64,000 nt of DNA from Cordilura impudica (taxonomy: Eukaryota; Arthropoda; Insecta; Diptera; Scathophagidae): contig OY821517.1 in assembly GCA_963682025.1 (NCBI GenBank), forward strand, positions 226,209,280-226,273,279, given 5' to 3'. Position numbers and translations under genes: made by a program. The notes beneath the pieces were generated by a model. That model saw nothing but the letters and a program-made list of their open reading frames with translations. It made no database searches and was not told the DNA's origin. Each line of letters begins with the position of its first letter. The stretch's first letter is position 1. Below are positions 1-10,085 of this stretch, piece by piece.

Positions 1-2
1 AT

Positions 3-1730
3 GTATTTTCGGCAGACATTGAAAAAATGTATAGGCAAATTTGGGTGGCAGAGAAACATAGGAAATATCAATTAATTTTTTGGCGTTGGAATCCAAATGA
101 AAGCATTGAGACATATGCCCTAAAAACCGTAACGTACGGAACAGCGTCTGCTCCTTATTTGGCAGTAAAATGTCTGCAGAAAATTGCTGATTGGAAAACA
201 AACCAATTTCCACAAGAATCAGATGCAATTAGAAATGATTTTTACATGGACGATTTGATGACAGGAGGCAACTACTTAGAATCAGTTAGAGCACTGAGAA
301 AAAATATAGAAAAAATAATGCTGGATTTTGGAATGACACTCCGAAAATGGTGTTCCAACGAAAAAACATTGTTGGAAAGTATTGACAATGATAATATTGA
401 AGGCAGCCTAAATATTGTTTCCAACCAATCACCACCTGTAAAGGCACTGGGGGTAAGATGGGATACAAGGTTGGACGAATTAGGGTTCAAATGTAATTGG
501 GATACAGTGGATAAAGTGTCCAAGCGAACAATTTTAAGTGAGATTTCAAGATTATTTGATCCGCTTGCGTTAGTAGGTCCTGTAGTAGTAACGACAAAAA
601 TACTGTTACAGCAGCTGTGGAAATTGAAAATTGATTGGGATGGCAAAGTCCCAGATGAAGTAGCCTTAAAGTGGAAGGTGATCAAAGACAATTTCATATT
701 TTTGAAGGAAGTAAAGGAACCTAGGCGTATTATTGGTGTCAAGCCAACACAAGTAGAACTGCACGGATTTAGTGATGCATCTATGAAAGCATATGGTGCG
801 GCAGTTTACATTAGATCGTTTGATAGCTGCGATAATGTATATACCCAATTAGCAGCATCGAAATCAAGGGTGGCCCCAATAAAGATATTAACGCTGCCAA
901 GATTAGAACTTTGTGCTGCAGTATTATTAGTTGAGCTCATTAAGGCAGTCATTGAAAGCCTGAAAATTAAATTTGATAAAGTTTTGTATTACACTGACTG
1001 ATCAATAGTTTTAAGCTGGATTAAGCTAGATCCTGCTCGTTTACAGATATTTGTGTCAAACCGAGTGAGTTTTATACAAGCTAACTCTGATGTTGCTAAA
1101 TGGGAACATGTGAAATCAGAGCAAAATCCTGCGGATTTCATATCAAGAGGATTGTTAGGGAAGGAATTAGTCAACAATAAAATTTGGTTTGAAGGTCCTG
1201 AATTTTTAAAGGATAATACGGTAAACGAATCAGCTTGGAACATAGTCAATGAAATACCTGAACTTAAACAGAATGCGAAAGTGTTGCTAATTCAGGAAAA
1301 ATCAGTAGTTTGGAAAAGGATAAGCCATAAAAATAATTTTAGATTTTTACAGAACGTATTGGCTTACATACTTAAATTCATTAATATAGCTAGAAAGCGA
1401 AGTGATAAATCATTTATTATTTATAAGAAGGAAGCTCTAAATATTATGATAAAAGATATTCAGGAAATCCATTTTTCAGAGGAAATTAGGATTCTTAAAG
1501 CGAGGAAAATATTAAGCAAATCATCCCATTTGACATCATTGTTCCCAATATTAGATCAGAATGATATTATAAGAGTAGGAGGTAGGCTAGAAAATAGTAA
1601 CTTATCATATGAAGCAAAACATCCAATTCTTCTTCCCTATAAGAACAAAATTGTAGAATTAATGATAACTTATTTACATATAGAACACTTACATGTAGCG
1701 CCACAAGGCTTACTGGCAATAATTAGGTAA
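3..1730 (+). pseudogene. pol: BEL pol: reverse transcriptase, RNase H, start of integrase (stop-interrupted)
   Basis: Reading in the frame of base 3, the window opens inside RT motif A (SADIEKMYRQI). It passes the TYGTASAPYLA segment and the catalytic YMDD at 243-254, followed by the thumb region (SRLFDPLALVGP). RNase H begins near 760 (LHGFSDASMKAYG) and continues with LPRLELCAA and YYTD. A TGA at 999-1001 interrupts RNase H just before the expected SIVLSWI stretch; the same frame then continues through NPADFISRG (about 1125-1150) into the N-terminal part of integrase (HLHVAPQGLLAIIR). A TAA at 1728-1730 interrupts it again, after which the frame still reads zinc-binding integrase residues to about 1940. 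These stops are visible in the sequence. The copy cannot make a full polyprotein without readthrough. Confidence 0.9.
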
Positions 1731-2944
1731 CAATTTTGGCCATTACGTGGTCGCCAGCTTGTTAAAAAAGTAGTTGGTAAATGTTATAGGTGTTTTAGGA
1801 TACAGCCGAAAAATTTACACCAATTAATGGGTAACTTGCCAGAAGATCGAGTTATTAGAACTCGTCCTTTTGTGAATGTAGGTATAGATTTCCTTGGGCC
1901 TATTACTATTCATTACAAGATTAGAGGGAAGATGACAAATCATATGTGTGTGTATTTGTTTGCATCACAACAAAAGCTGTACACTTAGAAGTTGTATCGG
2001 ATTTGACATCGGCAGCGTTTATAGGTGCACTGAAAAGGTTTGTAGCTAGAAGAGGTTGTCCATTAAAGATTTATTCTGATAATGGAACAAATTTTATAGG
2101 GGCAGCAAATAGCCTTAAGGATATGTTTACATTGTTTGCTAGTGAACAACATAAAAATAATCTAGATCAGTTTTGTGCTCAGAGAAACATAGAATGGTTG
2201 AACATACCAGCCAGATCGCCGCATGTAGGTGGATTGTGGGAAGCATGTGTGAAATCAGTGAAAAAACATTTTTATACGGTGACTGATGGGACAATGACGT
2301 ACGAGGAGCTGTACACGCTCATGACACAGATAGAATCCATACTTAATTCTCGTCCGATGACTCCGTTATCGGATGACCCTAATGACTACAAAGTGTTGAC
2401 GCCAGGAAATTTTTTGATTGGAGAAGCATTTTCAACATTTGTGGACTCTTCTGGTAACAAATGTTATCAGGGAATGCGCGGACATTGGTAAACCGTACAA
2501 GCAAATATGGAAGAGTTTTGGGGACGGTGGTCTTCCGAATACTTATCGGAGTTACAGAAAAGGTACAAGTGGAACAAGCCATATACCAATATAGAGCCGG
2601 GTACCTTAGTTTTACTAAAAGATGAAAATAGTCCTCCAATGTGCTGGAGGGGGAGGGTCATCCGAACTATAATGGGCTCGGATGGTTTTTTTAGAATGGT
2701 GGACGTAAGGACCAGCAATGGGGAAACCAAGAGGTCAATCCACAATGTTTGTCCTTTTCCTACCGAAGATGATGAAAATGGAGAAATAAAAAATCCATCC
2801 TTAGAAACAAATAAAGGAATGGACAATCCATCCTTAAAATCAAATTTAAATCTTGGAAATCAAAATAAAAATCACCAAAGAAGCGGTAATTGTAAAAATG
2901 TAAAAGAAAAGAAAAGTAATTTAAATAAAATTAAAAATAAAAAT
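1731..2944 (+). pseudogene. pol: BEL pol: integrase core and C-terminal domain (frameshifted)
   Basis: The integrase zinc region (CYRCFR, near 1784) and the first catalytic aspartate (GIDFLGP, about 1885-1905) lie in the upstream frame. A frameshift near 1945 moves the core into the frame starting at 1946, which carries TTKAVHLEVVSDL, the second aspartate in YSDNGTNF, and the catalytic glutamate in GLWEACVKS. The typical BEL C-terminal domain follows (MEEFWGRWSSEYLSEL, then a KDENSPPMCWRGRVI segment). A TAA at 2489-2491 splits these two parts in the same frame. From about 2760 the frame becomes lysine/asparagine-rich and runs into the env-like region without a stop. The D, D and E residues are all present, but the gene is broken at two places. 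Confidence 0.85.
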
Positions 2945-4594
2945 ATGCTGACAGTATTGTTAACACTGTTAGCCATTGTAAGTCCCATAAAAAGTCAATA
3001 TAATGTAAGTAGTTTTAGGAATAAGGCAGGGATATTCTTCGAGAAGGTAGCAACGGTAGGCTTAACGCGGACATCGTGGAACATCGCAGTACACATCAAC
3101 ATATCTGAATATGTAACAGCCATGACGTCGTTGGATAAAGCCATGATATCTCTGGGAATTTTACAAGCTAAGGAAGCTATTCATCATTCATCAGCAAATC
3201 AAAATCTCCAAACAATATATGAGAGGGTTGTAAACAGGCATGAAATGATAATGTCTCGAGGCCTAATAGACAAAAAAGGTCACTATTGCCGTTTGTCGGA
3301 GGAGTCTACCATTCATTATTTGGGCTCATGGATGAAGATCACGCCGAAGAAGTATCGCAGAAGATAAAGCAGAACGCTCAAAATGTTAAATATATGCTTA
3401 ACGTTGTCCGTAATCTATCATCAGTTCAAGATATGACGATGGACATAATAAGGAAACAGAACAAAGCTATTTTCAAAAACATTGAAACTTTAAGTGGTGC
3501 AATCCAGTCTCTTCAGAAGGAAGTACACGACACGAAAGATGAATCTGCGAGACTGAATGTAATATCTAATATTCTAACGTCTTTAGAGATTCTAGAAAGA
3601 ATACAAGAGGATATAATTGGAGCCGTATTCAATACTAAAGGAACCTTTCTTCATGCAATAATGCCGATTAAAAAGTTCAGAAAACAGATTGAACTTATAA
3701 AAACCAATGTAAATAAAAAGTTAAGACTGCCATCTGAAGAGCCTGTAGAACTAGCTAAGGTAGCTAAAGTTTCAACTAGAACAACAGCTGACTTTGTACT
3801 TTTCAACATTCAAGTTCCGCTGATAAATAATGAAGTTTTCTACGCATATGAGATATATACGTACCCAACAATGCATGACGGGTTCTCCATCAATATACAT
3901 GCCAGCAGTAGATACTTACTAATTGATGAAAGAAAAACTCTGTACTACAGTCTGACTGGAGACAATTTCGAGCATTGCCAGAAGATGGCAGAACTTGCAC
4001 TATGTCATCAAGTTCATCCTATATTCAACACCCGCACTACAAACAGCTGTGAACTGCAACTATTCGAGTTCCCGAGAGTTGTGAAATTGAAATTAAAAAC
4101 CCTCACAACTATTGGCGACAAACGCATGCGCCTAACACATGGATTTTCGCTGTATATGAAGATACACCATCGGAAATAACGTGCAATGGAAAGATGCAAA
4201 ATGTTATCTTAGCAACTCTGGACTATTAACAATGCAGCCCGAGTGCCATTTCGAAGCAGCAGATATACAGATGTGGGCTTATGACGCATATTCTGCTGAT
4301 GTGAGTTATGTTTTTCCATCCTTAAACATTTCAACTTTTGTACCATCCATAACACACCTCACATTAAAAAGTGAAATGGAGATGTACAAAATTCCAGACA
4401 TCCCATCGTCAACAAAAATACTTGGTCTCCCAACGCAACTTGACATTCATCATCTGACTCATTATGGTATGAGCTTCACAACATTTATCATCATAATCAT
4501 CATTGGTATTATTCTGTTCTGGGTCCTAAGAAAAACATGTCAGATTTCAACAAGATATTTACCTGCTGCCGTTGCACTACCACGATTAATCTAG
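2945..4594 (+). pseudogene. env: BEL env-like glycoprotein gene, in three broken frames
   Basis: Downstream of integrase, an ATG at 2945 begins a hydrophobic signal-like segment (MLTVLLTLLAIVSP). The frame runs to 3367, is offset against a second frame (3286-4179), and returns to the first frame from 4181 to 4594. The second frame has a VGGVYHSLFGLMDEDHAEE segment followed by long heptad-like helices, the arrangement seen after the cleavage site of insect retroelement F-type envelope proteins. The last part ends with a membrane span (FIIIIIIGIILFWVL, about 4480-4530) and a short basic tail. Signal-like start, helical core and C-terminal anchor support an envelope-like role, but no complete product can be made from this copy. 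A clear basic cleavage site is not seen at the frame break. Confidence 0.7.
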
Positions 4595-4739
4595 GGTAGC
4601 ATTAAATAATTAAATACTATTTCTAGATTAAAAAAAAAAAAATTGTAAAACTGTAAAGGTTGAATTCTATGATAGTTAGTTAATTCCATGTTATATTTCT
4701 TGTTAGTTAAAAGATTGGAATCTTTTAAGGCTGGCAGAA

Positions 4740-5170
4740 TGTTCAGTTTTATAGAAACTGTACGTATTTTGTCATAAACTGTACTTAAGCTATTTTATTG
4801 TCAGTTTGGTTTTCCATATCTAATAACTCTGAAAAATTTCGCCTTACGTTTTAATAACATTTATGTAAGTAAAAAAGGGATTTTTAGTTGTTAGAAAAAC
4901 CCAATTAATATCCTTATCGTATTTCTAAGTATTTTTAACTATAATAAAATCCTCACCTTTTGTAAGTGATGCACGAACGCACACTCAATGATAATATATA
5001 CATTTATATGTGCTGCATGTGCGCACAACATCCTGACAATACTTACAGTGTCAGGTAGCCTAGTTTAGTAATAAGATTTCCATGTTTAGTACTTAAGTTG
5101 TTACTTTTGTAAATAAAAGTGAGTTCTCTTAAAACCCTTGAGCTGTTCGCGTCGTTATTTCCTAACAACA
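4740..5170 (+). repeat. Putative 3' LTR of BEL element 1
   Basis: The segment starts TGTTCAGT and ends CTAACAACA, holds an AATAAA at about 5111, and sits between the env-like gene and an unrelated hAT-like gene. The partner LTR is outside the window, so the boundaries rest on TG...CA and context only. Confidence 0.5.
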
Positions 5171-5707
5171 TTTTTAATAAGAAGAAAGCTATAATGTGGG
5201 ATGAAAAATGGGAAAGTAGTTTCTTCTTTTGTTTAAACGCGCTAAATGAAGCGGAGTGCCTGGTGTGTAACAATGTATTAAAAATAAAAAAGGCATTTAA
5301 CCTTAAGCGTCATTATAGAATCTGTCACCCTGAACTTCTTTTAGTTGTCGAAAACGAAAGAAGAAAATTACTATTAAAACTAAAAGAAAATTTTAAAATA
5401 AAATATAATTACATTTTAAACGGTAATACCTCTGAATGCGGAAAAATGAAGGCAACGTACACCATTGCTTTGGCCTTGGCAAAAAAGGGCGACCTTTAGA
5501 AACCTAATACTTCATTTGTTTTCAATGTTTTCCACGACTTATATTTGTGAGTCAACATTTTCAGTAATGTCTCAAATCAAAAGCAAAAGCCGAAATAAAT
5601 TAACTGACAGTCATTTAGAAACGTTATTGAAAATTAAATGTTATGATAAAGAAATTGACATTGAAAAATTGGTCGAATTTCACAATTCAAATACGAATGT
5701 CAACTAA
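5171..5707 (+). pseudogene. hAT transposase remnant with internal deletion (zinc finger joined to C-terminal dimerisation region)
   Basis: From an ATG at 5194 the frame reads MWDEKWESSFFF, then a BED/SPIN-like zinc finger (CLVCNN, followed by KRHYRICHP). It runs to a YTIALALAKKG segment that aligns by eye with AYAVALALAKQ of the other hAT in this window (31107-34032). In an overlapping frame (5465-5707) the sequence jumps directly to the hAT C-terminal region: STTYICESTFS with the usual glutamate, then SRNKLTDSHLETLLKIK. The whole catalytic RNase H-like core with its first two aspartates is missing, so this is an internally deleted, non-functional copy. The BEL element lies immediately 5'. 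No terminal inverted repeat was recognised on the right side. Confidence 0.75.
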
Positions 5708-6477
5708 ATTGTGTCGATATTTATTTTGTTTACATTCTCACCAAATAATTTTAATTAAAAGAAACCAAAAATGTTACGAAAATTTCGAAGACTTGATAAA
5801 CTAAATTACGCAAAACAGTTGAATCTGCTATAAATTAAATATTTTCTATAAATTACATACGTCGCCTCCTTTTTAGTTTTTGGTAACATACCACTTAATA
5901 ACCTTTGAAATTTCTTATCTTTTTAAGTTTTGCAAATTTTTTTTTTTGTTTTTTAAAGAAATGGATTACTTATTTTGGTTTACATTTTCAGAATGTAAGA
6001 TTTCAAATTTTAAAACAACAAAATATATTTAAAATTTTACCATATTCTTCGTGAACTCAACTATTTTCCCTTTTAGTCATTCATATAAACATTCATACAA
6101 AATCTACACAAACCAATTTAATATCGGCATTGTGTTACGCCCATAGATTTCGATCAGTGTAGTACAACTAACACATGCTCATAAACACTATTACTAACTC
6201 AATTTTCTCGATGGCCACCACTGTTATAAACATACCGAGAGAGAACCGAATGAATTATAAAACTGACACAAGCTATCGTAACATCATAAACAAAAAATTG
6301 ATTTAGTGCAATATTGAATGTATAAACGTTGTGACGTACATGTATTAAGTTAATTATTGTTACTCGTAAGTTTTGTTATTATTGTTCTTTGAGTTACATT
6401 ATGTTAAAATGTTTTTATGTTATACATGAATATATGAATATATATGGATATATACGTATGTATATATGAATTTAGAT
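5708..6477. other. AT-rich stretch without recognisable gene
   Basis: I see no long reading frame. A less AT-rich patch at about 6120-6260 has no recognised identity, and short ATATATG-type runs lie at 6425-6470. The last 200 bases may be the 3' tail of the element that carries the hammerhead-like motif at 6480. Confidence 0.5.
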
Positions 6478-6479
6478 TC

Positions 6480-6514
6480 CTGAAGATGCTATCTAATTGA
6501 TAGCGAAATATTGG
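6480..6514 (+). ncRNA. Hammerhead-ribozyme-like motif (Penelope type)
   Basis: CTGAAGA (6480-6486) is followed by a perfect 6-bp stem, GCTATC (6488-6493) with GATAGC (6499-6504), a 5-base loop, then GAAA (6505-6508) and TATTGG. This matches the CUGANGA / stem II / GAAA core. Penelope-like retroelements are known to carry minimal hammerheads of this kind in their terminal repeats. Stems I and III are not clear, so catalytic activity is unproven. Confidence 0.55.
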
Positions 6515-6547
6515 ATGAAATAAAGAATTGAATTATAAGAACAACAA

Positions 6548-7350
6548 CAAGTAAGAAAATTATAGTCGGTCTAGACCGACTCTACGATACCCTATACCAT
6601 GCGTTTGGAGACCCTATCTCTCAGGCCCAACTAACCGCATATAGAAAATAGGCATAAACCAAATTTGAGTGGGATTTTTATTAATTTTTTCGGCTGCAGA
6701 TATGAAAAAGTTCATATCGGATGCTATATCTATATGACGACTAGGCCCAAAAATGGACCGATCCTGACCATGTTTGGTAAAGTCTCTTGTATTTTGCAAA
6801 AATATATACAAACAAAATTTGAGAAGAATCAGTGCAATATTTTTGTGTTTTGATAGATTTAAGTGAAGATCGGGAAGCAGCTCTATATGGGGCCTATGAC
6901 TAAGAGCTGTCCAATAGGCATCATTTTTGGACTACTGATTAGTGGATGTAATAAACATATACAAACCCAATTTGACTAAGATTTTCATGATAATTTGGAT
7001 CTTATGGCAATATATGTTGATTTCATAGGGGTCATTTGTATGGGGGCTAGGTCTGAACATGGACCGATTCTCATCAATTTCAATACCGTTCATCCCATGG
7101 CCGATAAAAGATCAAATACCAAATTTCGTCAAAATATATTCATATTTGCGACCTGCAGTTTGATTACAAGCTTTACATGGACACACAGACGGACGGACGG
7201 ACGGACGGACGGACATCGTTAAATCGAATCAGATTGTGATTCTGATTCGATCGGTATAATTTAAGATGGGTGTAGGTCAAATATTTTTGGTTGTTACAAA
7301 CAGCAGCACAAAGTCATTATACCCAAACCACATAGTGGTATAGGGTATAA
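6548..7350 (+). mobile_element. Family A dispersed repeat, copy 1 (mini-me/Helentron-like, nonautonomous)
   Basis: It begins CAAGTAAGAAAATTATAG, then the hairpin AGTCGGTCTAGACCGACT, and is bounded inside by inverted ATACCCTATACCA (6589) and TGGTATAGGGTAT (about 7335). A (GACG)n block lies at 7190-7213. Two further copies occur here: 33001-33760 (minus) and 57245-57857 (truncated). GTCY/GACR blocks in short noncoding dipteran repeats are the hallmark of mini-me/DINE-type elements, usually linked to Helentrons; this assignment is from memory of the families. The short open frames inside are not conserved genes. Confidence 0.65.
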
Positions 7351-7682
7351 TAACTATTTTTATCTAAAAAATATATAAGATAAATTTAAAATGAAAAAAA
7401 AAATTAATAAATTAAATAAAATAAAATAAATAAAATCAAATATATAAGATGAGTAAAATAAATAAAATATAAAAAATAAACTACACAGTATAAAAAAAAT
7501 ATATAAAATAAACAAAATAAATAAAATAAATATTAAAATAATAAAGTAAATAAAATTAAAAGTAAAATAAATACAATTAAAACTAAAATTAAAATGTAAA
7601 GCAAATAAACTAAATAAAATAAACAAAAAGAAAATAAAACAAATAAAATAATATAAATAAAGCAAATAATAAAACAACAAAA
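7351..7682. repeat. Low-complexity AATAAAATAA tract
   Basis: The tract is almost only A and T, made of AAATAAAAT-like words. The open frames across it are a by-product of composition. Related tracts lie at 7926-8100, 8430-9180 and 22050-22220. Confidence 0.85.
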
Positions 7683-7925
7683 TGACCAAAAAGTGCAAGT
7701 ACGAGTGTATGTGAAGGTTCATGGTTCAAAACCTCACGGCCGCCCTAAGTAGAAAAAATTTTCATATAGAAACAATCTATTCAATTAAAAACATAACAAT
7801 TATCACAATGTTCAATAAATCGCTGATGAAGGCTGAAATGCCAGAAACCGGTCCGATTAAGAATACAGTGCAGTTATGAATTTTTGAAATATATGCTTTC
7901 TTCTTCTTTACCACACTCCATTTAA
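7683..7925 (+). mobile_element. Short dispersed repeat with tRNA-like head and hammerhead-like core, copy 1
   Basis: The segment from GACCAAAAAGTGCAAG to CACTCCATTTAAAC matches, by eye and nearly base for base, the reverse complement of 30538-30782. It has a B-box-like GGTTCAAAACC at about 7722, a CTAAGTAG junction, and a hammerhead-like core at 7823-7847. Both copies share the same content although their surroundings differ, so it is a mobile or dispersed unit. It may be a Penelope-like terminal piece or a tRNA-derived SINE carrying a ribozyme motif; I cannot decide. Confidence 0.55.
7823..7847 (+). ncRNA. Hammerhead-like core (degenerate stem II)
   Basis: CTGATGA at 7823-7829, a short stem GGC (7831-7833) with GCC (7840-7842), and GAAA at 7844-7847 follow the hammerhead core order. 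The first stem II pair would be A-A, which weakens the case. A second copy lies at 30619-30643 on the minus strand. Confidence 0.45.
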
Positions 7926-8150
7926 ACAAAATGAATAAAATAAATGAAATATATAAAATAAATTAAATAAACACATATGTAAATATAATAAATGAAATAA
8001 ACAAAATAAAGTAAATCAAATAACAATAAATAAATAATAAATTAATAAAATAAAAAAATAAAAAAATAAACGAAAAATAGTAAAACGTTTGTTTATTATA
8101 TATTATTTATATCAAACATATACAAAAATTCCTATAAACCAGACCATTAC
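7926..8150. repeat. AAATAAAAT tract leading into a 22-bp minisatellite
   Basis: AT-only low-complexity sequence ends in a conserved lead-in (TCAAACATATAC, CCTATAAACCAGACCATTAC). The lead-in is also present before the related minisatellite at 22281. Confidence 0.7.
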
Positions 8151-8290
8151 CAGATATAAAGCTGATCGTTATCAGATATAAAGCTGATCGTTATTAGATA
8201 TAAAGCTGATCGTTACTAAATATAAAACTGATCGTTATCAGATATCAAGCTGATCGTTACCAGACAGGAAGCTGTTCGTTACCAGATATT
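8151..8290 (+). repeat. 22-bp tandem repeat, six units plus a partial
   Basis: The unit is close to CAGATATAAAGCTGATCGTT plus two bases. Six units cover 8151-8282 and a partial unit 8283-8290. A second array of three units plus the same partial end lies at 22281-22354. Confidence 0.85.
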
Positions 8291-9183
8291 ACTACAAAAC
8301 TAGCTTGAGTCATTACCTTAATGAATCTAAAGAAATATATAAAACTCAATTCATTTATAGTTTATATTTCATCAACATTAAATTGATTTTGATAATTTTC
8401 AACACTTTAGAGACACAACATAAAGTCCATAAATAAAATATATAAATAAAATAAAATAAATAAAATTAAAAAATTAAAATACTTAAATAAAATAAATAAA
8501 ACAAAATAAATAAAACAAATATTAAGATAATAATATAAATAATATAAATAAAATAATTAAACTAAAATAATTAAAATAAACACTTAAATAATAAATAATG
8601 TAAATAAATTAATTAAACTAAAAATAAAGCAAACACTAAGATAATTAAAAAAATAAAATGTATGATATAAATAAAATAATTAAGCTAAAAATTAAATAAA
8701 CAATAAGGTAATAATATAAATCAAAAATAAGTAAGATACATTAAACGGAAAAATAAAAATAAATAAAATAAAAATAAAATATATAATATCAAAACTAAAA
8801 TTAGAATAAAACGCATATAAAATAAATTAGAATAAATAAAATAAATCAAAAATAAATAAGATAAATTTAAAATGAAAAAAAATTATTAAATTGAATAAAA
8901 TAAAATAAATCAAATCAAATAAATAAAATGAGTAAAATAATTAAAAAATTAAAAAATAAACTAAACAGTATAAAAAATATATAAAATAAACTAAATATAA
9001 AAAATAAATATTAAAATAATAAAGTAAATAAAAATTAAAAGTAAAATAAATACACTTAAAAATAAAATTAAAATGTAAAGCAAAGAAACTGAATTAAATA
9101 AACAAAACGAACAGAAAATAAAACAACTAAAAAATATAAATAAAGCAAATAATAAGATAAATAATATAAATCTATATATATAA
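8291..9183. repeat. AT-rich spacer and AAATAAAAT tract
   Basis: About 140 bases of unrecognised AT-rich DNA lead into roughly 750 bases of AAATAAAAT/AATAATATAAAT words. No gene was seen. Confidence 0.75.
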
Positions 9184-9715
9184 AATTCATTTTCTGTTTG
9201 TTGGTTTGTTTGTTTGACCGCTATACAAATTTCCAGGATTTCTATGAAATTTGGTACACACGATCTCTGTACTACGGGAAAGGTCCCCGTATGATTCTTA
9301 CCGGCCACGCCTTCTTTTACGCCCACTTTTGGTTTACAACTCATTTTCAGTTTTTTGGTATAATTGTTCGCTATACAAATTTTTATTTTTCAACGGATTT
9401 CTCTGAAATTTGGTAAGCAGAATTTCTGTACTCTAGGCAAAGTCACCATGTGATTCTTGCGGCCACGCCTACTCTTACGCCCATGTTTTCTACAAAATTC
9501 ATTTTCTGTTTTTTGGTATATTTGGTCGCTGTACAAATTTTTATTTTTCAACGGATTTCTTTGAAATTTAGAACATACTCGCCATATGGATTTTACCGGC
9601 CACGCCTACTTTTACGCCCACTTTTTATATAAAGTTAATTTTTAGTGCTTTGGTGTATTTGTTCGCTACACAAATTTTTAATTTTTGACGGATTTCTCTG
9701 AAATTTGGTACACAC
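9184..9715 (+). repeat. Degenerate tandem repeat of about 150 bp, 3.5 units
   Basis: Each unit contains TTCATTTTCTG, then CGCTATACAAATTT, a GAAATTTGGTACACAC-like piece, and ends with CCGGCCACGCC and TTTACGCCCAC. Units start near 9186, 9338, 9493 and 9637; the last is partial. No protein was recognised. Confidence 0.75.
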
Positions 9716-9811
9716 AGGAATAACTTCACAATGAACAAATTCCCCAAATTTAAAAAAAGGTTCCCAAAATAAATAAACGAATTCACAAATTTTTCTAAAA
9801 ACTAAATGAAA

Positions 9812-10053
9812 CAAGTACGTGTGCAAAATTAGGCTGGGCCGAATCTTTGATACCATCCAACTTTTTCATTTTCATTTATTTATCATTTTCCATTTTTCAC
9901 TTTTCAATTTTCATCTTTCTTTTTTCATTTTTAGTTTTTCATTTTTAATTTCTCATTTTCCATTTTCCACTTTTCCGTTTTCCATTTTTCATTTTCCATT
10001 TTTCATTTTTATATTTTCATTTTCCATTCGCCATTTTTAATTTTAAATTTTTC

Positions 10054-10085
<32 letters not shown>

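Larger units (their letters stand above)
1..5170 (+). mobile_element. BEL/Pao LTR retrotransposon 1, 5' part outside window, decayed, with env-like gene
   Basis: The element enters the window inside reverse transcriptase and runs through RNase H, integrase, an env-like region and a putative 3' LTR (4740-5170). Its gag, protease and 5' LTR lie left of the window. The coding region is one long gag-pol-env-type frame, as in roo-like BEL elements, now broken by in-frame stops near 1000, 1729 and 2490 and frameshifts near 1945, 3290-3360 and 4180. The 145 bases between the last coding piece and the LTR (4595-4739) hold a 13-base A run and no gene. The element lies directly against the start of a hAT-like gene, so it probably inserted into it. 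Family assignment is firm; the exact LTR ends are inferred from TG...CA alone. Confidence 0.85.

Noticed and set aside
7190..7213. (GACG)n block as an isolated microsatellite
   Set aside because: The same block sits at the same place in the other complete family A copy, so it is a built-in part of the dispersed repeat.
7360..7722. 120-codon minus-strand frame rich in Phe, Leu, Ile and Tyr
   Set aside because: It crosses an AAATAAAAT tract; the residues come from base composition, not a membrane protein gene.
8151..8290. CRISPR-like array
   Set aside because: The repeats are directly adjacent with no spacers, and the genome is a eukaryote's; it is a minisatellite.
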